Shown: positions 11,280-25,432 of the stretch, one piece after another | Numbering within the stretch: position 1 is the stretch's first letter | Layout of the letters: each line of letters opens with the position of its first letter | Translations under genes and position numbers: made by a program | Source of the DNA: Sinotaia quadrata | Taxonomy: Eukaryota > Mollusca > Gastropoda > Architaenioglossa > Viviparidae | Length of the DNA stretch: 64,000 nucleotides | Direction of reading: 5' to 3' | NCBI GenBank assembly: GCA_028829895.1 | Contig: CM054181.1 | Span: 61,902,759-61,966,758 of the forward strand | The notes under the pieces: model-generated | Databases searched by the model: none | Seen by the model: the letters and a program-made list of their open reading frames with translations, nothing else | Told to the model about the DNA's origin: nothing

Positions 11280-12840
11280 CACACCCTTATGCGTTCACTT
11301 GCTAACAGGAACTACGCGTCCGTTCATAAACAACACAGACAACTTAATATAACTAAGTCTATATTCGTATATATCTGCATTTTCAAGTTTCATCAGTCAA
11401 ATAAAATTATAATTCATTCATATTTTTAATAGTATAATTCAATAAAAATAATAAACTGTTTCCTGAGTGGTACCACTCACGCTGATGATCCCTTGATAGT
11501 TAAAAATCGGAAAGAGAAAACGACATACCAGAGTTTGGGCTTAAACTCAACAATTAAAGTCCATGCTATTATTTCTCTTCCTTTCAAACAATACATCTTT
11601 CTGTTATCCAGTCCGCAGTACCAAGCAATACCTACCAATAAAATTCACGCGTTTTCAGTCCTGGTGATTTGACATTGATTGATTGATGGTTGAATGCACA
11701 GTGAACCTTTGTACCATCCAAACCACACCTTTCTTTTTAATTGTTACCACGATCTATCTGTTCTCTCTCTCAAAGTATATTATATATATCATCTGAGTCT
11801 GTGGGAAAGGGTGAGATAAAGGAGTTTAAATTAGTCATCATGTTTCGCTCTGAATAGGGAGGGCATTAAATGAATGTAAAAAAAGGGAAAGTGACTGAGT
11901 AGACCCAAACTTATCAGACTTTATTTCCAGTCTTTCGAAGATCAGCGGTTTTCATCATTCAGTTCTCACACTTTAAAAAAAAAAAAAAGATAAAGGATCT
12001 GTGACTGTACTTATTTTCGAAACAGAAAGCATGTACACTGCAGATTGATGTTTTTCAGCTAATCTCTGCAGTACTGTCTACAAAATAACGTAAGAGATAA
12101 TTTATTTTGATTACTTTATCATTTACATGTTAGCTTTCTTAATAGAGAGAAATATTCGGTGGCACTGATTCATGGCAAGAGCAAATACTTCTATTCTTTT
12201 CTTCATCTTTTACGAGGCGGAGGGGTATCAATTTTACGTGCAATTATGTCAGGCAGTGAGTAACCAACGGAGACATTCTTCGCTCTTTAATTGCCAGGCT
12301 TGCACGAGCTTTAGTAAACGTACTGTTTTAGTAAATTAACCATTTTGTTTGTCCTATTTGATGGACTAGATACAAAGCCTAGAACCTTATCTGGGAATGG
12401 GGTAAGAATCACACTATCCATCCTGGCATGAATCGAACTCAGCCCCTGAATTAAGCAAGAATTGCTGTGCCCTTGCGGTTGTTCTTCAGTTCAATAATAT
12501 TGCTTCAGACACTAATTAAGTCCTTCAATTTATGACAGAGTATTTCTTAAATAGAAATTTTAATTCAAAATCCACTTCATTTTATAAGTTTTAACAGAAT
12601 GGATCTTGAGGAGTGCATTCTACATTACTCAATCTTTATTTTAGACTTGCGACTTTACTGTTTTATGGTGCAAGAGCACTGAACAGTTTCTATCTATGGA
12701 CAGTATAATTTACGTGTTCATTCGGTCTTCACCCATAAACAAGTGTCGCCCCAAGCCTTATCGTTCTAAATTATAATCGTACTTAAAGACAGCTCTTTAT
12801 AGTTATAATTTAATTCATCACCGCTGTTACATAAAATAAA
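11280..12840. other. AT-rich intergenic DNA, no gene seen
   Basis: No coding frame, RNA gene or strong repeat is recognisable. There is a 14-base poly(A) run near 11975. Confidence 0.6.
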
Positions 12841-12847
12841 TCTAAAT

Positions 12848-13070
12848 ACAGTGAAATATCGCTATAATGCGATAATTGGGGTCCATAAAATCGGATTGCA
12901 TTAATAGTGGGTTTTTTTTACAATATTTGACTTTTTTTTTGTGACGTCTATTCATGTCTAATGTAAAAGGTTGGGTTATTATGGGACGAATATTAAATGG
13001 AATGCATTATTAAGATATATTCAAAATAATGGACGGATATAATATCTATAGGTTTTTACTTTGCGTTAAA
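12848..13070. mobile_element. Possible Tigger/pogo-like transposon remnant
   Basis: CAGTGAAATATCGCTATAATG followed by GCGATAATTGGGGTCCATAA and CGGATTGCATTA resembles the terminal region of Tc1/mariner-superfamily (Tigger/pogo) elements, as recalled from many animal genomes. Only one end is apparent and no TA target duplication was confirmed. Confidence 0.35.
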
Positions 13071-13959
13071 TAGTTTTACTAATTTTTATTTGTTGTTTGA
13101 TGTTTATTAAATTGTGAAAATATTTTATCAACCACCGTATTGTCTGCTGCTTGGTTGTGTATGCATTTAAGGAGAAGCATATATGGACTATTGTTTGTGC
13201 AACAATTGTATAATAATTAATTAAATATAATCACTAAACAACTTACTGGCGTTACTCATGGATCAGTAATTAACATATCCGATAATGTTTATTTTGGAAT
13301 AACACTTCAAGAACCTGGTGAAATTCTTACATTTCGGATCGTTTTATATTAAACGTAATATGCGAACTCTTCCCCAAAATGATATTACACTTTTTACACA
13401 CTATGTTTCTTTAGTTTATTGAAAATAATTTTAAATAAAGAAACATGTACATTATTTATAATGTATAAATATATGTATAATATATGCTTATGTGCATAGC
13501 GCTGGTTTTAAACAAATATTGTCCACGTACCTCTAGTTGCATTAAACATTAATTTTCCAAACTCATCACTAAATTACATTTACTGATTTAGTGTCTCATA
13601 TAACATGAATTTGAATCTAAATCTTGTATTAAATAATGATAAAATAAAGAAGCATTACTTTATTTATTTGAGTGACATGTATGCGGTCTGCATGTTGCTG
13701 GTTTTTAAGCACTTAATGTCCACCAAAAGATGGTTTTAAAGTAGGGGTGGGCAACTTCTTTAGTCGGCGGGCCGGGTATGAGAAAATGAAGTCCTTGGCG
13801 GGCCGGATTACTAAATCAATACCTTAATCGCGTATTTATCCACCTATGCAAGGAATAAATCGTATTTAATGTAAACTTTAAACTTGTAAACATTAAAGCA
13901 TAGAGACCAAAAACAGTATTTAATTAATTTAATGTAATGTACTTCAATAGCTGCTGAAG

Positions 13960-15045
13960 TCAATGAGACATCTGTGGTCGATCAAAGTTTTCAAAAAGTT
14001 GTTTGAACTCTGGCTGCATGTCGGACGTAGAAATTCTCAGTAAAGACTGCACATAAACATCAGTTAGATTGGAACGCAGCTTTGTCTTGTTAATGTTCAT
14101 GGTCGAAAATGTTTGTTCGCAAATGTATGTAGACCCGAACAGAACAAGTAGTTTCATGGCCATCTTTCTCAGGTTGGCAAACTTGGACTCATTCAATGAC
14201 GCATAAAATTTGTCAATGTTTTCAGATTGGAATTTCTCTTTCAGGGTAGAGTCACACTGCAGATCAATCAGTTCCAGCTGTAGAGCATCTGGCGCCTTTT
14301 TAAAGTCAGTTGTAAAAGGTGATGACAAGATATTAAAATCAGCAGCAAGTTTCTGGAAGTCCGCAAAACGACGAGAAAATTCATTGTCTAGTGTAGATAT
14401 CATATTGGTGTACTTCTCAGTTGACATCATCTGGGGTGCCATAGTTTCGAGTGTTGGAAAGTGTGTTGTGATATTCTGACTGAGCTGGCGAGAAAACAGT
14501 TTTAGCTTCACCTTGAATGCCTTCACTGTTGAGTACATTTCGTGAGCAAAAGTGCCCTTCCCTTGAAGTCTGGTGTTCAATTCATTCATATGTTCAAAGA
14601 GATCAACTGCAAACGCCAGATGTGACAGCCATTCTGATTTTCTGAGTTGAGCCACAGTTCTTCTCGATAAACTGACTTCTTCAAACTTCTTTTTGTGTTC
14701 TGGACAAACTTGATCAGCTACATCGAGCATGTACTTTTTGACAAATTCACCATCACAGAACGATTTACTGTGCTTAGCAATGTTGTATGCGACTACAAAG
14801 CTGGCATGAGTAGCAGCTTTTTGGGCTACTTTGGCTTTTCTGAATACATTCTGCTATTTTACAAGTTTTCTGTCCAGTTCTGTTGCTTTTGTTTGCCATT
14901 CCGCTGCTGATAAAGTACTGCCATAGCCTGCATGTTTCGTTGCATAATGGCGGCTAATGTTGTACTCTTTCAACACAGCAACACTTTCACTGCACAGCAA
15001 ACATATTGCTTTCTTGCTGACTTCTGTAAAAAAGTACTTAGGCAT
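13960..15045 (-). pseudogene. hAT transposase remnant, GTF2IRD2/BED-finger type
   Basis: The minus-strand frame begins MPKYFFTEVSKKAICLLCSE and has a BED-type finger (CLLC ... HYATKH). An in-frame TAG at 14854-14856 interrupts the frame after 63 codons. It then continues through YNIAKHSKSFCDGEFVKKYM and SLSRRTVAQ, and jumps to SEWLSHLAFAVDLFEHMNEL. The C-terminal hAT dimerisation region is present (GSTYICEQTFSTMN, then KLRSNLTDVYVQSLLRI). About 360 codons remain, against roughly 600 in full-length relatives. The missing middle normally carries the catalytic acidic residues, so this copy cannot be an active transposase. Confidence 0.9.
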
Positions 15046-15525
15046 CCAATCTTTGTTAAATGCGAGACACTAGCTGTCAACTTTGTTTCTTGGCAAAATC
15101 CATGATAAAAATTTTATTGTAAATTCTAAATATAACCAAAAAACAACCAAAAAATAACTATTACTGCTACACAGTAAGAATGTAATGGGAGATTGCAGCA
15201 GGATGTGGATGGGGCCACATTACCATGGCCGCTAATGTACTCTTTCAACATGGCAACACTTTCACTGCACAGCAAACATACTGCTTTCTTGCTGACTTCT
15301 GTGTGAAAAAGTCCTTAGGCATCCAATCTTTGTTAAATGGCTACACTCACTGTCAACTTTACATTTCTTGGCAAAATCCATGATAAAAATTTTATTGTAA
15401 ATTCTAAATCTAACCGAAAACAATCAAAGAATAACTAATAGTCACTATTAACAGCGACGCAGTAAGAAAGTAGAGGGAGATTGCAGCGGGATGTGGACAC
15501 CGGCCACATTATCATGTACGGCCAG
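14946..15525. repeat. Tandem duplication of about 285 bp inside the hAT element
   Basis: The 5' part of the transposase frame and its upstream region (CACTTTCACTGCACAGCAAA, CTTAGGCATCCAATCTTTG, CATGATAAAAATTTTATTG) occurs twice, at about 14950-15228 and 15229-15525. The outer copy has small indels that break the frame. Confidence 0.85.
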
Positions 15526-17363
15526 AAACAGTCAGCGGGCCGGTCAAAATCCCGTCGCGGGCCGGGTCCGGCCCGCGGGCCGTATGTTGCCCGTCCCTGT
15601 TTTAAAGCATAAACCTTTTACTTTCCAATTTTAATACCAAATTAAATTTGGGACTTTTCAACATACTTTAAAATTTGAACAATATATTAAATAGTGATAC
15701 AATAATGTTAAATAAAGAAACTTAGCTTTATTTATTAGAATGACATATACATGTCTGCGTATTGCTGGTTTTTAAGCAAATAATGTCTGCGTATTGCTGG
15801 TTTTTAAGCAAATAATGTCTGCGTATTGCTGGTTTTTAAGCAAATAATGTCTACGTAAGGCTGCTTTTTAGGCATACACTTATTTTTCACAAATTCAACA
15901 CTAAATAGAAACTGTGGTCCTTTAAAATGATTTTGCATTTGAATCCTGCATTAAATAGAAATAAATTTAAGAAACGTTGCTTTATTTATTACAATAATGT
16001 ATAAGTTGCCTGCATATTGCTGCATTGCTGGTTTCAAAGTTTGCATTGTACACGTAAGGGTGTTTTATAAGCATAACACTTTTACTTTCCAACTTTAATA
16101 CCAAATTAAATTTGGGGTCCTTAAACATGATTCTGAGTTTGAATCTTTTCTTAAATGGTGAGAAATTAATAGTAAATATAGAAAAATCAAGTTATTTCCA
16201 AGAGTCACTTACAGGTATGCTTACTTTTAAAATTTTTTAATAGCAAATTATGCTCACATAAGGTTGTTTTTAAAAGAAAAAAGCCTTTATTTTTGTAACT
16301 CAACACTATATTGATTTTGTGGTCCTTTAATTTAATTTTGACTTTAAACCTGTATGAAATAGTGATAAATTAAGGAAACCTTGCATTCCTTTATTTATTT
16401 GAGTAACATATATATTGTCTGCATATTGCTGGTATGTAAGCATTATAATGTCCACCTAAGGCTGTTTTTAAAGCATAAAACATTTTCTTTCCAATTTTAA
16501 TACCAAATTAAATTTTGGACCTTTTAACATGCTTTTAAATTTGAACAATTTATTAAATAATGAGACAATGGCATTAAATAAAGAAATATAGTTTCATTTA
16601 TTAGAATGACATATATGTCCACATATTGCTGGTTTTTAAGCAAATGATGTCTGCTTAAGGCTGGTTTTTAAGCAAATGATGTCTACTTAAGGCTGGTTTT
16701 TAAGCAAATGATGTCTACTTAAGGCTGGTTTTTAAGCAAATGATGTCTACTTAAGGCTGGTTTTTAAGTATAAACATATATTTTTCCAAACTCAAGATTT
16801 AATTGAGTTTGGAGTCCTTTAACATGATTCTAAATGTATATCCTGATTTAAATAGTAATAAATCAATATAAAAACTCAACAATATATTTTTATTCATACC
16901 AAATAGTGGACTTTTAGATTATAAAATGAGGTACATCTATATAAATATCTCTTAAAGCAAATTTATTCTTCTACTTTTGATTTATATTTATAACCTATAC
17001 ATTTATTTATGCAGAGTCATGGTTTTTTAAAAGATTCATTTGTTTACAACGATAAAATTGACCATTTTAACTAAGTGTCCACATAATGCTGGTTTTTAAG
17101 TATGAGTCCCATAATGCTGGTTTTTAAGTGTATGTGTTTGTCTACATAATGCTGGTTTTAGGGTTATAGGAATTAGGCAGACCACAAAACATGTATATTT
17201 TTTGTTATTTGATATTTTTTCTTCAAATTAAGTAGGTTTGCTATTAGTGATGTCTAAAAGCAGAATGTGAAAAAAAATTTAATTTTATTATTATTATGGG
17301 ATATACACTGTGTCCACCTAATGCTGGTTTTTAAGCATGGTCTACCTAACGCTGGAAATAGGG

Positions 17364-18540
<1,177 letters not shown>

Positions 18541-18542
18541 GG

Positions 18543-18544
<2 letters not shown>

Positions 18545-18622
<78 letters not shown>
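18545..18622. repeat. (AC)n / (GCAC)n microsatellite
   Basis: A pure ACAC run, then GCAC quadruplets, then ACAC again. No gene is seen from here to 19190. Confidence 0.96.
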
Positions 18623-19204
18623 GTACAGTTTGTGCTTAGCACCAAACAGATTTAAAGTGAGGAGTTTTCTTTTTGATTTCTTATTGTGAGACTGAATATT
18701 AATGTATCATAGAGAAGATTTTATTTCCATTTTCTTTCTCAACTGTGTGATCAGCATATAGTAAAGTAAAAGCCACAATGCTGGCCCTGAACTTACTGCA
18801 CTTAAGATATAGGTATGTGCAGAGATCGAAGCAATGTCCCCTTCATAGAATTTATCAATTAAGAAAATAACGGCTTATTTACTTAGATACTGTTCTGTTA
18901 CAAGTAGCATCTACCGGTGTATTAGCTAATTAAGATATCCGCATATCCGCATGTAGCTTGAGCTAGATAATTTTATGATTTTATTCACCGTTTTCTGATC
19001 CTGCTATATCAAGTGACGTCAATATCTGATCATTGTAGAGTGAAGCAGCTGAATACAGCATTAAAGGCGCATATCACTTAATGTGAGACTGTAAATATCC
19101 TATAATGGGTTTCTATTGTACCAAACGCTTTCACAAAAAAAAACAAAAACATAATCATTATTCATTCTGCAGTGTATTGAACCTTGCATTAAGAAGCGTT
19201 GACT

Positions 19205-19330
19205 AAGTGTCCTTTCATATCCTTGAGGTTTTAGTGTAAAGGTAAATATTTAAAGTAAAGAAGTGTTGTAAAATGTCCTTTCATATCCTTGAGGTTTTAG
19301 TGTAAAAGTAAATATTTAAAGTAAACGTAT
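19205..19330. repeat. Two-copy tandem duplication, about 69 bp
   Basis: TGTCCTTTCATATCCTTGAG and the sequence through AAATATTTAAAGTAAA are present twice in a row with almost no change. Confidence 0.85.
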
Positions 19331-19526
19331 AAAGTTTCATTATTAAATCGGTTATGTAGAAACACTGTGTACTCTTCAGTAACAATATGTTTTAAAAAGG
19401 AAGTAAAGATAAAAGGAAGAAATGAAAGAACAAACATTGCGATGCATTTACTATTCTTAAATGAAATAAATCAAATAAAACTTGTCTCTCCACTGAGGAA
19501 GCAATTTAGAGCGCCACTTAGGTGAA

Positions 19527-19870
19527 CTATGCAAATCACGAGACGCTAGCTCAAATACAAACTATCTTTGTTATTTGTTATGACAAACACGAGATGCTAG
19601 TTCAAATACTATACTATCTTTGTTATTTGTTATGACAAACACGAGACGCTAGTTCAAATACTATACTATCTTTGTTATTTGTTATGACAAACACGAGACG
19701 CTAGCTCAAATATTATACTATCTTTGTTATTTGTTATGACAAACATGAGACACTAGTTCAAATACTATACTATCTTTGTTATTTGTTATGACAAACACGA
19801 GACGCTAGCTCAAATACAATACCATCTTTGTTATTTGTTATGACAAACACGAGACGCTAGCTCAAATACA
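19527..19870. repeat. Minisatellite, about 52 bp unit, 6-7 copies
   Basis: CACGAGACGCTAGCTCAAAT and TATCTTTGTTATTTGTTATGA alternate six to seven times. Copies differ at a few positions (GCTAGC or GCTAGT, ACGAGACG or ATGAGACA). Confidence 0.92.
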
Positions 19871-21590
19871 AGAGAAATATTTCTTGCACTCTATTTTCTA
19901 TCAGTAAGATAACTACCAGCTCTCCGTCTGACTTAGACCATAAATGATGACCAAAAAGAATTGAGGCGACAAGTGACAACAAACTTTTCTTATGGGTCAT
20001 TTACTGCCTGACTCCTATTGGTTAGATGTGTTGTTGACCAGCATTAGGCCATTGGTCAACTGTAAGTGGCTAGCTTGTTAGAAATGGTTAGCTTCACTCA
20101 GTAAATCATTTATCTATAATGAGATCTACTGGGTTTATCTAATATTTCAATGAGACTGACTAGAATTTCGCACAGAGTGACACAGTATTGTTCTGAATAT
20201 AATGTTACCACAGGTTTAGTCCAGTTATCCGTTTTGGGGGGAAACTATTTTTTAATGACTTTTTCACCATGTGTTATTCTTAATATGCAGCGCGTGAGAT
20301 CTATTTTTAAACTCTCCATAAATATTCCTCTATTTATGGCTCGCCCCCAGTAGCAGTCCCCTTTTGGTTGTGCATATACTTACGTAATAATGTAGAGAGA
20401 TAACAGTTAAGAAACTTAACAATAAAATTTAATAAAAATACATTTAAATTTGAAACAAAAAAACAAACAATTGGTTTCCGTGAACAGAATGTAACGCGAG
20501 ACCTGAAATGTCAATATTATTCACACCAATGAATTTTCATCTTGAATGTTTCCATTGTTTGACTTATATTATATATATATCATGTGTTGTCGTCCAATGA
20601 CGCATGCTGACCTCCATGACCTTTGACAACTTTCGTCATTCGACAGACGGTAATATGGATTCAGCTCATGTAGACACTCGCTTGTCCTGGACTCCACGCT
20701 TTAGCAAGGTTGGACTTCCACCAAGGAACAGCTAGCAGTTGAGATCTGAGTTTTGAGGTGAACTCAGGACTGGCTGCAAATGAATAGTTAATCATGTTTC
20801 AGTCTTGTGTGAGAATAATGATTTATATGATTTAACAGCAGCGTTAATCATTCTTTACAATTTCCACTAACTCACAATTTACATTATGTGAAAATTCAAA
20901 TATCTAAACTCTTTACAATATTTTTCTCCATTAATCCAAAGTTGCTAGTAACACAATTAGCTAATGAATACACGGCGGGTTTGGAATCTCCCATGATAAC
21001 AATAAATCAACGGTAGTTCAATTACATGCATGTGGTGTCCTCACCACTACTACAAATGTAATATCACTGTGCCACTTAGCTTTGTAGAAAATATATTATC
21101 AAGCAGCAATAAATGCACAAGAAAATTCTACATACATTCACAATACAAAATACATAGAATTAATTCAACTCAGTACAGAGAAATCAAGATATTACCACTA
21201 TGTTGTATTCTGATAGGTCCGGTCATAGTAATGATAGACGCTCTAATTATACCCATGTAAGTCAGGCACGATGCAAAAATGTGCGTCTCAGACGGCCCAC
21301 CCATTCACACGTTTTTATCAATGGCATAGGGGTCAGTTCACAACTTAGCACTACATCATTTTGCCAGAAAACAAGTGACCGTACATGGATAGTTAGTATC
21401 CAATTTTTTATGTGACCTTCACCTCTGGTTAGTCTACTTTCTCTGAAGGAGTAAACAAGGTATTTCGTCAGTCTCTAAGCTTAATCCTTAAAGGAAGTTT
21501 CTCAATGGTGGTGCAAGACTGGGAAAACCTGTGTGTAAGAAGAAACAGTTAATAGGTTATGAAAAGGTTATTAAAATTACATAATTTGTT
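19870..21590. other. Intergenic DNA, no gene seen
   Basis: No coding exon could be supported. The stretch 20580-20760 is less AT-rich than its surroundings but has no open frame or recognisable motif. Confidence 0.5.
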
Positions 21591-21599
21591 TAATATATT

Positions 21600-21755
21600 A
21601 TCACTAATTACACTAATACCCTGTAAATATTACCAGCATACTTATAATAATACCTCGTAAATATTACCAGCATAATTATAATAATACCTCGTAAATATTA
21701 CCAGCATAATTATAATAATACCTCGTAAATATTACCAGCATACTTATAATAATCA
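21600..21755. repeat. Minisatellite, 34 bp unit, 4 copies
   Basis: AATACCTCGTAAATATTACC followed by AGCATA(C/A)TTATAAT is repeated four times. Confidence 0.92.
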
Positions 21756-21857
21756 AATAATGATGGCAAGTAAGTGAGCAATAAATTTGCCAAGTACATA
21801 CACAGTCGTACTTAAATTGGTAAAAATCTTGATTATTCTCCTAATACAAAAGCTGTG

Positions 21858-22048
21858 CATAATACAGATTGATTACATGATGGCCACAAGTCATGCTATC
21901 GTTGTATTTGGTATAAATTTAGAAACATACTTTCCAGTGTAGGAGAGACAAGTTTGGGCTAATACAGACTGATTACATGCTATCGTTGTATCTGGTATAA
22001 ATTTAGAAACATACTTTCCAGTGTAGGAGAGACAAGTTTGGGCTAATG
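21858..22048. repeat. Two-copy tandem duplication, about 90-105 bp
   Basis: Both copies contain ACTTTCCAGTGTAGGAGAG followed by ACAAGTTTGGGCTAAT. The first has about 15 extra bases after GATTACATG. Confidence 0.88.
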
Positions 22049-22573
22049 GCGTTTAAAATTTCACAGGTGTCCTCACAGTCAGTCTACAGACCTGCAAGCA
22101 CAGTTTCTAAGGCAATAGTTCAATCATGCGTAACCAGGCGTCTTACCTTCACACATCTGGTGGAGTGGCCAGTCAGTAAGTTTGCTGGTGAAGGTGAAAC
22201 AGTGTTTGCTCATGTGTATTGAAGTTTCTTATCTGTTGTTCTAAGCTAGTTTGATTGGACATGTGACCATACTAAAGCGCATGGTTTAATTGTCCCAAAA
22301 GATTTTGCCTAAATCAATTTGCATTTTGACATGCTTCTCTGATTTCTGGCCTAGAAAAATGGAAAATAATTTATATCCCACGAAAAATGAAGTTAGATAT
22401 AATTAATTAGAAAAAAACTAATTAATTAAGAAATAATTATTTCATTTGTTGTTTCATATTGTTACACACCTTTCTACGTTAATTAAAGTGTAGTATTTTG
22501 TTTAGTTTAAGGTGTTTTTCTGTTCTGTCTCAGTTGTGTGTAATCATCAAGAAGTGTTTGTGTTAGTAGAGAG

Positions 22574-22686
<113 letters not shown>

Positions 22687-22954
22687 GTGACGTTGGCGTC
22701 ACAAATTCGTAAGGCTTTTAAATAACTTTTCATTATATATATGAGGAGCCAATATGCCAAATTTCAGATACGTGAAATCACTTTTAAATTATTCTAAACG
22801 GGACTCGGTGTGCTGAAATTAGGGGAAATATATCAAGTTAGAAAGATGCGCTTAAACTAAACAAATCAATCGTCTGTAGAATTTGACAACTTTGGTCAGT
22901 AGTTTCGTTTTCTCGGTATAAATAACCCTAGGGATATCAAACTGTCATACCCAA

Positions 22955-23125
22955 CATACTATAAGTAGTTTAGCATTATTAATAACAGAATGAAAGATTA
23001 TCTTCTACATCATCAGCGTTTCTGTCTTGTATCTTCTATAATATAAGTAGTTTAGCATTCTTAATAACACAGAATGAAAGATTGTCTTCTACATCATCAG
23101 CGTTTCTGTCTTTAATCTTCTTTAC
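22955..23125. repeat. Two-copy tandem duplication, about 83 bp
   Basis: TATAAGTAGTTTAGCATT through TCATCAGCGTTTCTGTCTT is present twice. No gene is seen between 23130 and 23780. Confidence 0.85.
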
Positions 23126-23786
23126 AAGCAGAATACTTTAAAAAATGGAAAATATCAATTAAACTCTAGATGCTTGTAAGTGGACAAACAGAAGCCCAGT
23201 CGGAGGGGATATTTCTTATGTTATTCTCATAACAGAGGATAAAGAGACTGATGAAGTCACCAACTGTAATAGACGTCCCAAAAGGTCAGACATGACCATA
23301 GTTTTGCAGAAAGACGAGATATTAGAAACACACTGCAATGCGCTTAGAGAAAAAACTGTGTCGTACAAGTCTGACTGGGTTTGAACTCAAATTGACATCT
23401 GACACCCAGTGAAAACCTCACAGTCTTATACAGAAAGAAATTAGTGACCTGTTAAATCCACACACAGGTGGTAAGGTAAAACAGCTACAAAATGCTTAGT
23501 ACGACCATCTATACTTTGTTCACCTATTAATTATCGAACATTTCTATCAAAGTTTAGCATTATCACAAAACTTTTGCATAATTTGATTAACTTTGTAGAG
23601 TTATTGGACCTGTACATCTTTTCTGAGAACATGCGCATATATGTCTTAAAATTTAAGTCAATTAATTGGGAAAAAAAGCTTATATAAGTTATAATAATTC
23701 TGAATATTGTTCCCAAATTAAATGTTTTAAAATATCCCTTCGTATTGCTCTCTCAACATTTTAAATGCGTGACGTCATGCAAAAAC

Positions 23787-23960
23787 TGCATTGATGAATT
23801 GATGGATAGATGAATTGATGGATAGATGAATTGATGGATAGATGAATAGATGGATAGATGGATTGATGGATAGATGAATAGATGGATAGATGAATTGATG
23901 GATAGATGGATAGATGAATTGATGGATAGATGATTAAGTGGATAGATGAATAGATTGATA
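23787..23960. repeat. Imperfect (GATGGATA)n-type array
   Basis: GATGAATTGATGGATA and GATGAATAGATGGATA alternate irregularly. The built-in frame on the minus strand is a repeat artefact. Confidence 0.93.
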
Positions 23961-24639
23961 TGCTTCAACTTTCTCTCCAATATTTTTCCTGTGTGCACGA
24001 AACTGGCGGTTGTTTGAGCTTGCTATCAAAACCTGTGCGCGGAATTTTGAAACTGAATTGCCTCAACAAAGACCAACGAACGAACTAGGAGACTACGAAC
24101 AAACATGAAATGTTGCATAGTTGCATCTCACTGACAAACTCGCAACATTGGTAGCAGGCGGTGCTGTTGACAGGAATTGGATAGATGGCCCAAGACAAGG
24201 ATTGATAAATGAAAAAAAATACTTTTCGTTTTTATTTATGGTGGTGAATGTGTGTGCATGTACATAAGTGTGAAAGTGTGAGTGTATGTGTTTTCATATA
24301 GATATATGTGTGTGTGCGTGCGTGCGTGCGCGCGCTTGTGTGTATATTTGTGAGTGTAACGTGAAGTAAACGCATCCATATATTCTTCACTTAATGACCT
24401 GATCAAATAAACAAGTTCGTTCGTTCGTTTTCTGGAGACGAATGTTTTCATTGGTCCATTCTTTCAGTATTTGGCAACGTATATGAAATATTATGTTATC
24501 GCCACATTTCTCTCAAAGCAGTTGTTAGCAGGAAATCGGCCTCTACCGGATGTGCTCCTATAAAGTAGATTGTAAATAGTTCTTATCTAGCGGTCTAATA
24601 AACTGAAATAAAAAAAATTAACGTACGCACGTGCGCATA

Positions 24640-24900
24640 CACACACACAGACTGAGCGTTTTGAGAATAACATTTTGAGAATAAAACCAAGTTCAGACAG
24701 AGAAAGAAACGAGGACCAAACTAAGAAAGACTAAACGCAATCACATCAGATTTCATGGCAGAAAGAATAAAGAACATTTCTATAGAAATGCATTTCATAG
24801 TTCGCAATACTTTAAAAACAAAATGCTTTCGTGTTTAAAAAAATAAAGTTTAGCGGAATTTGTAAATGTCAGTTTAGTGGATGTGTCTAATGAAGAACCA
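24640..24900. other. Upstream region of locus 1, paralogous to 36360-36600
   Basis: ATAAAACCAAGTTCAGACAG, TATAGAAATGCATTTCATAG and AGTTCGCAATA match the sequence upstream of copy 2 in order. This marks the left limit of the duplicated locus that I can see. Confidence 0.75.
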
Positions 24901-24950
24901 CGTCTCTCTCTCTCTCTCTATATATATCTAAGTAGTGACCTATCAAGCAA

Positions 24951-24984
24951 TGACGTATCATATCTGTATTCTAAGTAGTGACGT
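24951..24984 (+). promoter_or_regulatory. Paired TGACGT (CRE/ATF-like) motifs upstream of copy 1
   Basis: TGACGT occurs at 24951-24956 and 24979-24984. The second lies in TAAGTAGTGACGTG, which is identical upstream of copy 2 at 36641-36654. TGACGT is the half-site core bound by CREB/ATF-type bZIP factors. Use here as an enhancer is inference from conservation between paralogues and from position upstream of the leader exon. Confidence 0.35.
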
Positions 24985-25039
24985 GTCAAACGGTGATGTG
25001 TGCAGTATCAAATCGGAAAGTCTGATAAGTTATCGAATC

Positions 25040-25126
25040 CGAAAAAACATCAACTTTCTTGTATCGGCAAAATCATTTCTCTTTAGTTTGGGTAGTTGAA
25101 GAAGATTGGTTTTCAGGAAAAAACAG
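25040..25126 (+). other. Predicted 5' non-coding leader exon, copy 1
   Basis: The segment with TTTAGTTTGGGTAGTTGAAGA aligns with TTAGTTTGGGTGGCTGAAGA near copy 2. Both lead to a GT at the same relative place (GTATGT from 25127). A pyrimidine-rich acceptor occurs before the signal-peptide exon at 27081-27090, so a spliced leader exon is the simplest model. The transcription start is not known and the left limit is a guess. Confidence 0.45.
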
Positions 25127-25139
25127 GTATGTACATATA

Positions 25140-25432
25140 TACTTTTTATGAGTAAGGGTAGGTGGATGAGGACTCGTTAAATATAAATAAAAGATGGATT
25201 TTTTAAATTACTCCAGTAGTAAGATTTTTCCACCTGCAGAAACATGAAACAATAAAATGTCTATCTTATTGTTGTGTAAAGAGTAGAGCTTTACGACTCC
25301 CTTATAATCCGCCAAGTGAGAGACATGTTGGTCTTGTGGAAAAATTATTAATAACCAAATATTAAGATTCTCCATCACTTGCAATTATTTATGTGTTATT
25401 AATTAATAAATAATAATCATAATCAGTGAAGG
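25140..25432 (+). repeat. First-intron segment shared with copy 2 and the relict locus
   Basis: Landmarks such as AGTAAGA, ATCCGCCAAGTGAGAG, TTATTAATAAC and AATAATAATCATAATCAGT align with 38575-38930 and 48945-49310. It shows that duplication covered whole loci, not only exons. Confidence 0.75.

Larger units (their letters stand above)
13742..15599 (-). mobile_element. Internally deleted hAT transposon (GTF2IRD2-like) with intact ends
   Basis: The left end reads TAGGGGTGGGCAAC and the complement of the right end reads CAGGGACGGGCAAC, both running into GCGGGCCGG-rich inner ends. Both sides are flanked by the 8-bp direct repeat TTTTAAAG (13734-13741 and 15600-15607), the target duplication length known for hAT elements. 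A homologous satellite unit near 16470 has the same AAAG-CATAAA junction without the element. Inside lies a broken minus-strand transposase and a tandem duplication of about 285 bp. Confidence 0.92.
13420..17350. repeat. Degenerate satellite, about 210-bp subunits, interrupted by a hAT insertion
   Basis: Segments such as ACCAAATTAAATTTGG, AGCATAAA and TTGCTGGTTTTTAAGC recur at roughly 210-bp intervals, pairing into 410-460 bp units (for example near 15633, 16091 and 16502). Homologous sequence continues left of the hAT insertion. Inside the array, 32-bp pieces have expanded again at 15760-15850 and 16632-16770. Confidence 0.75.
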
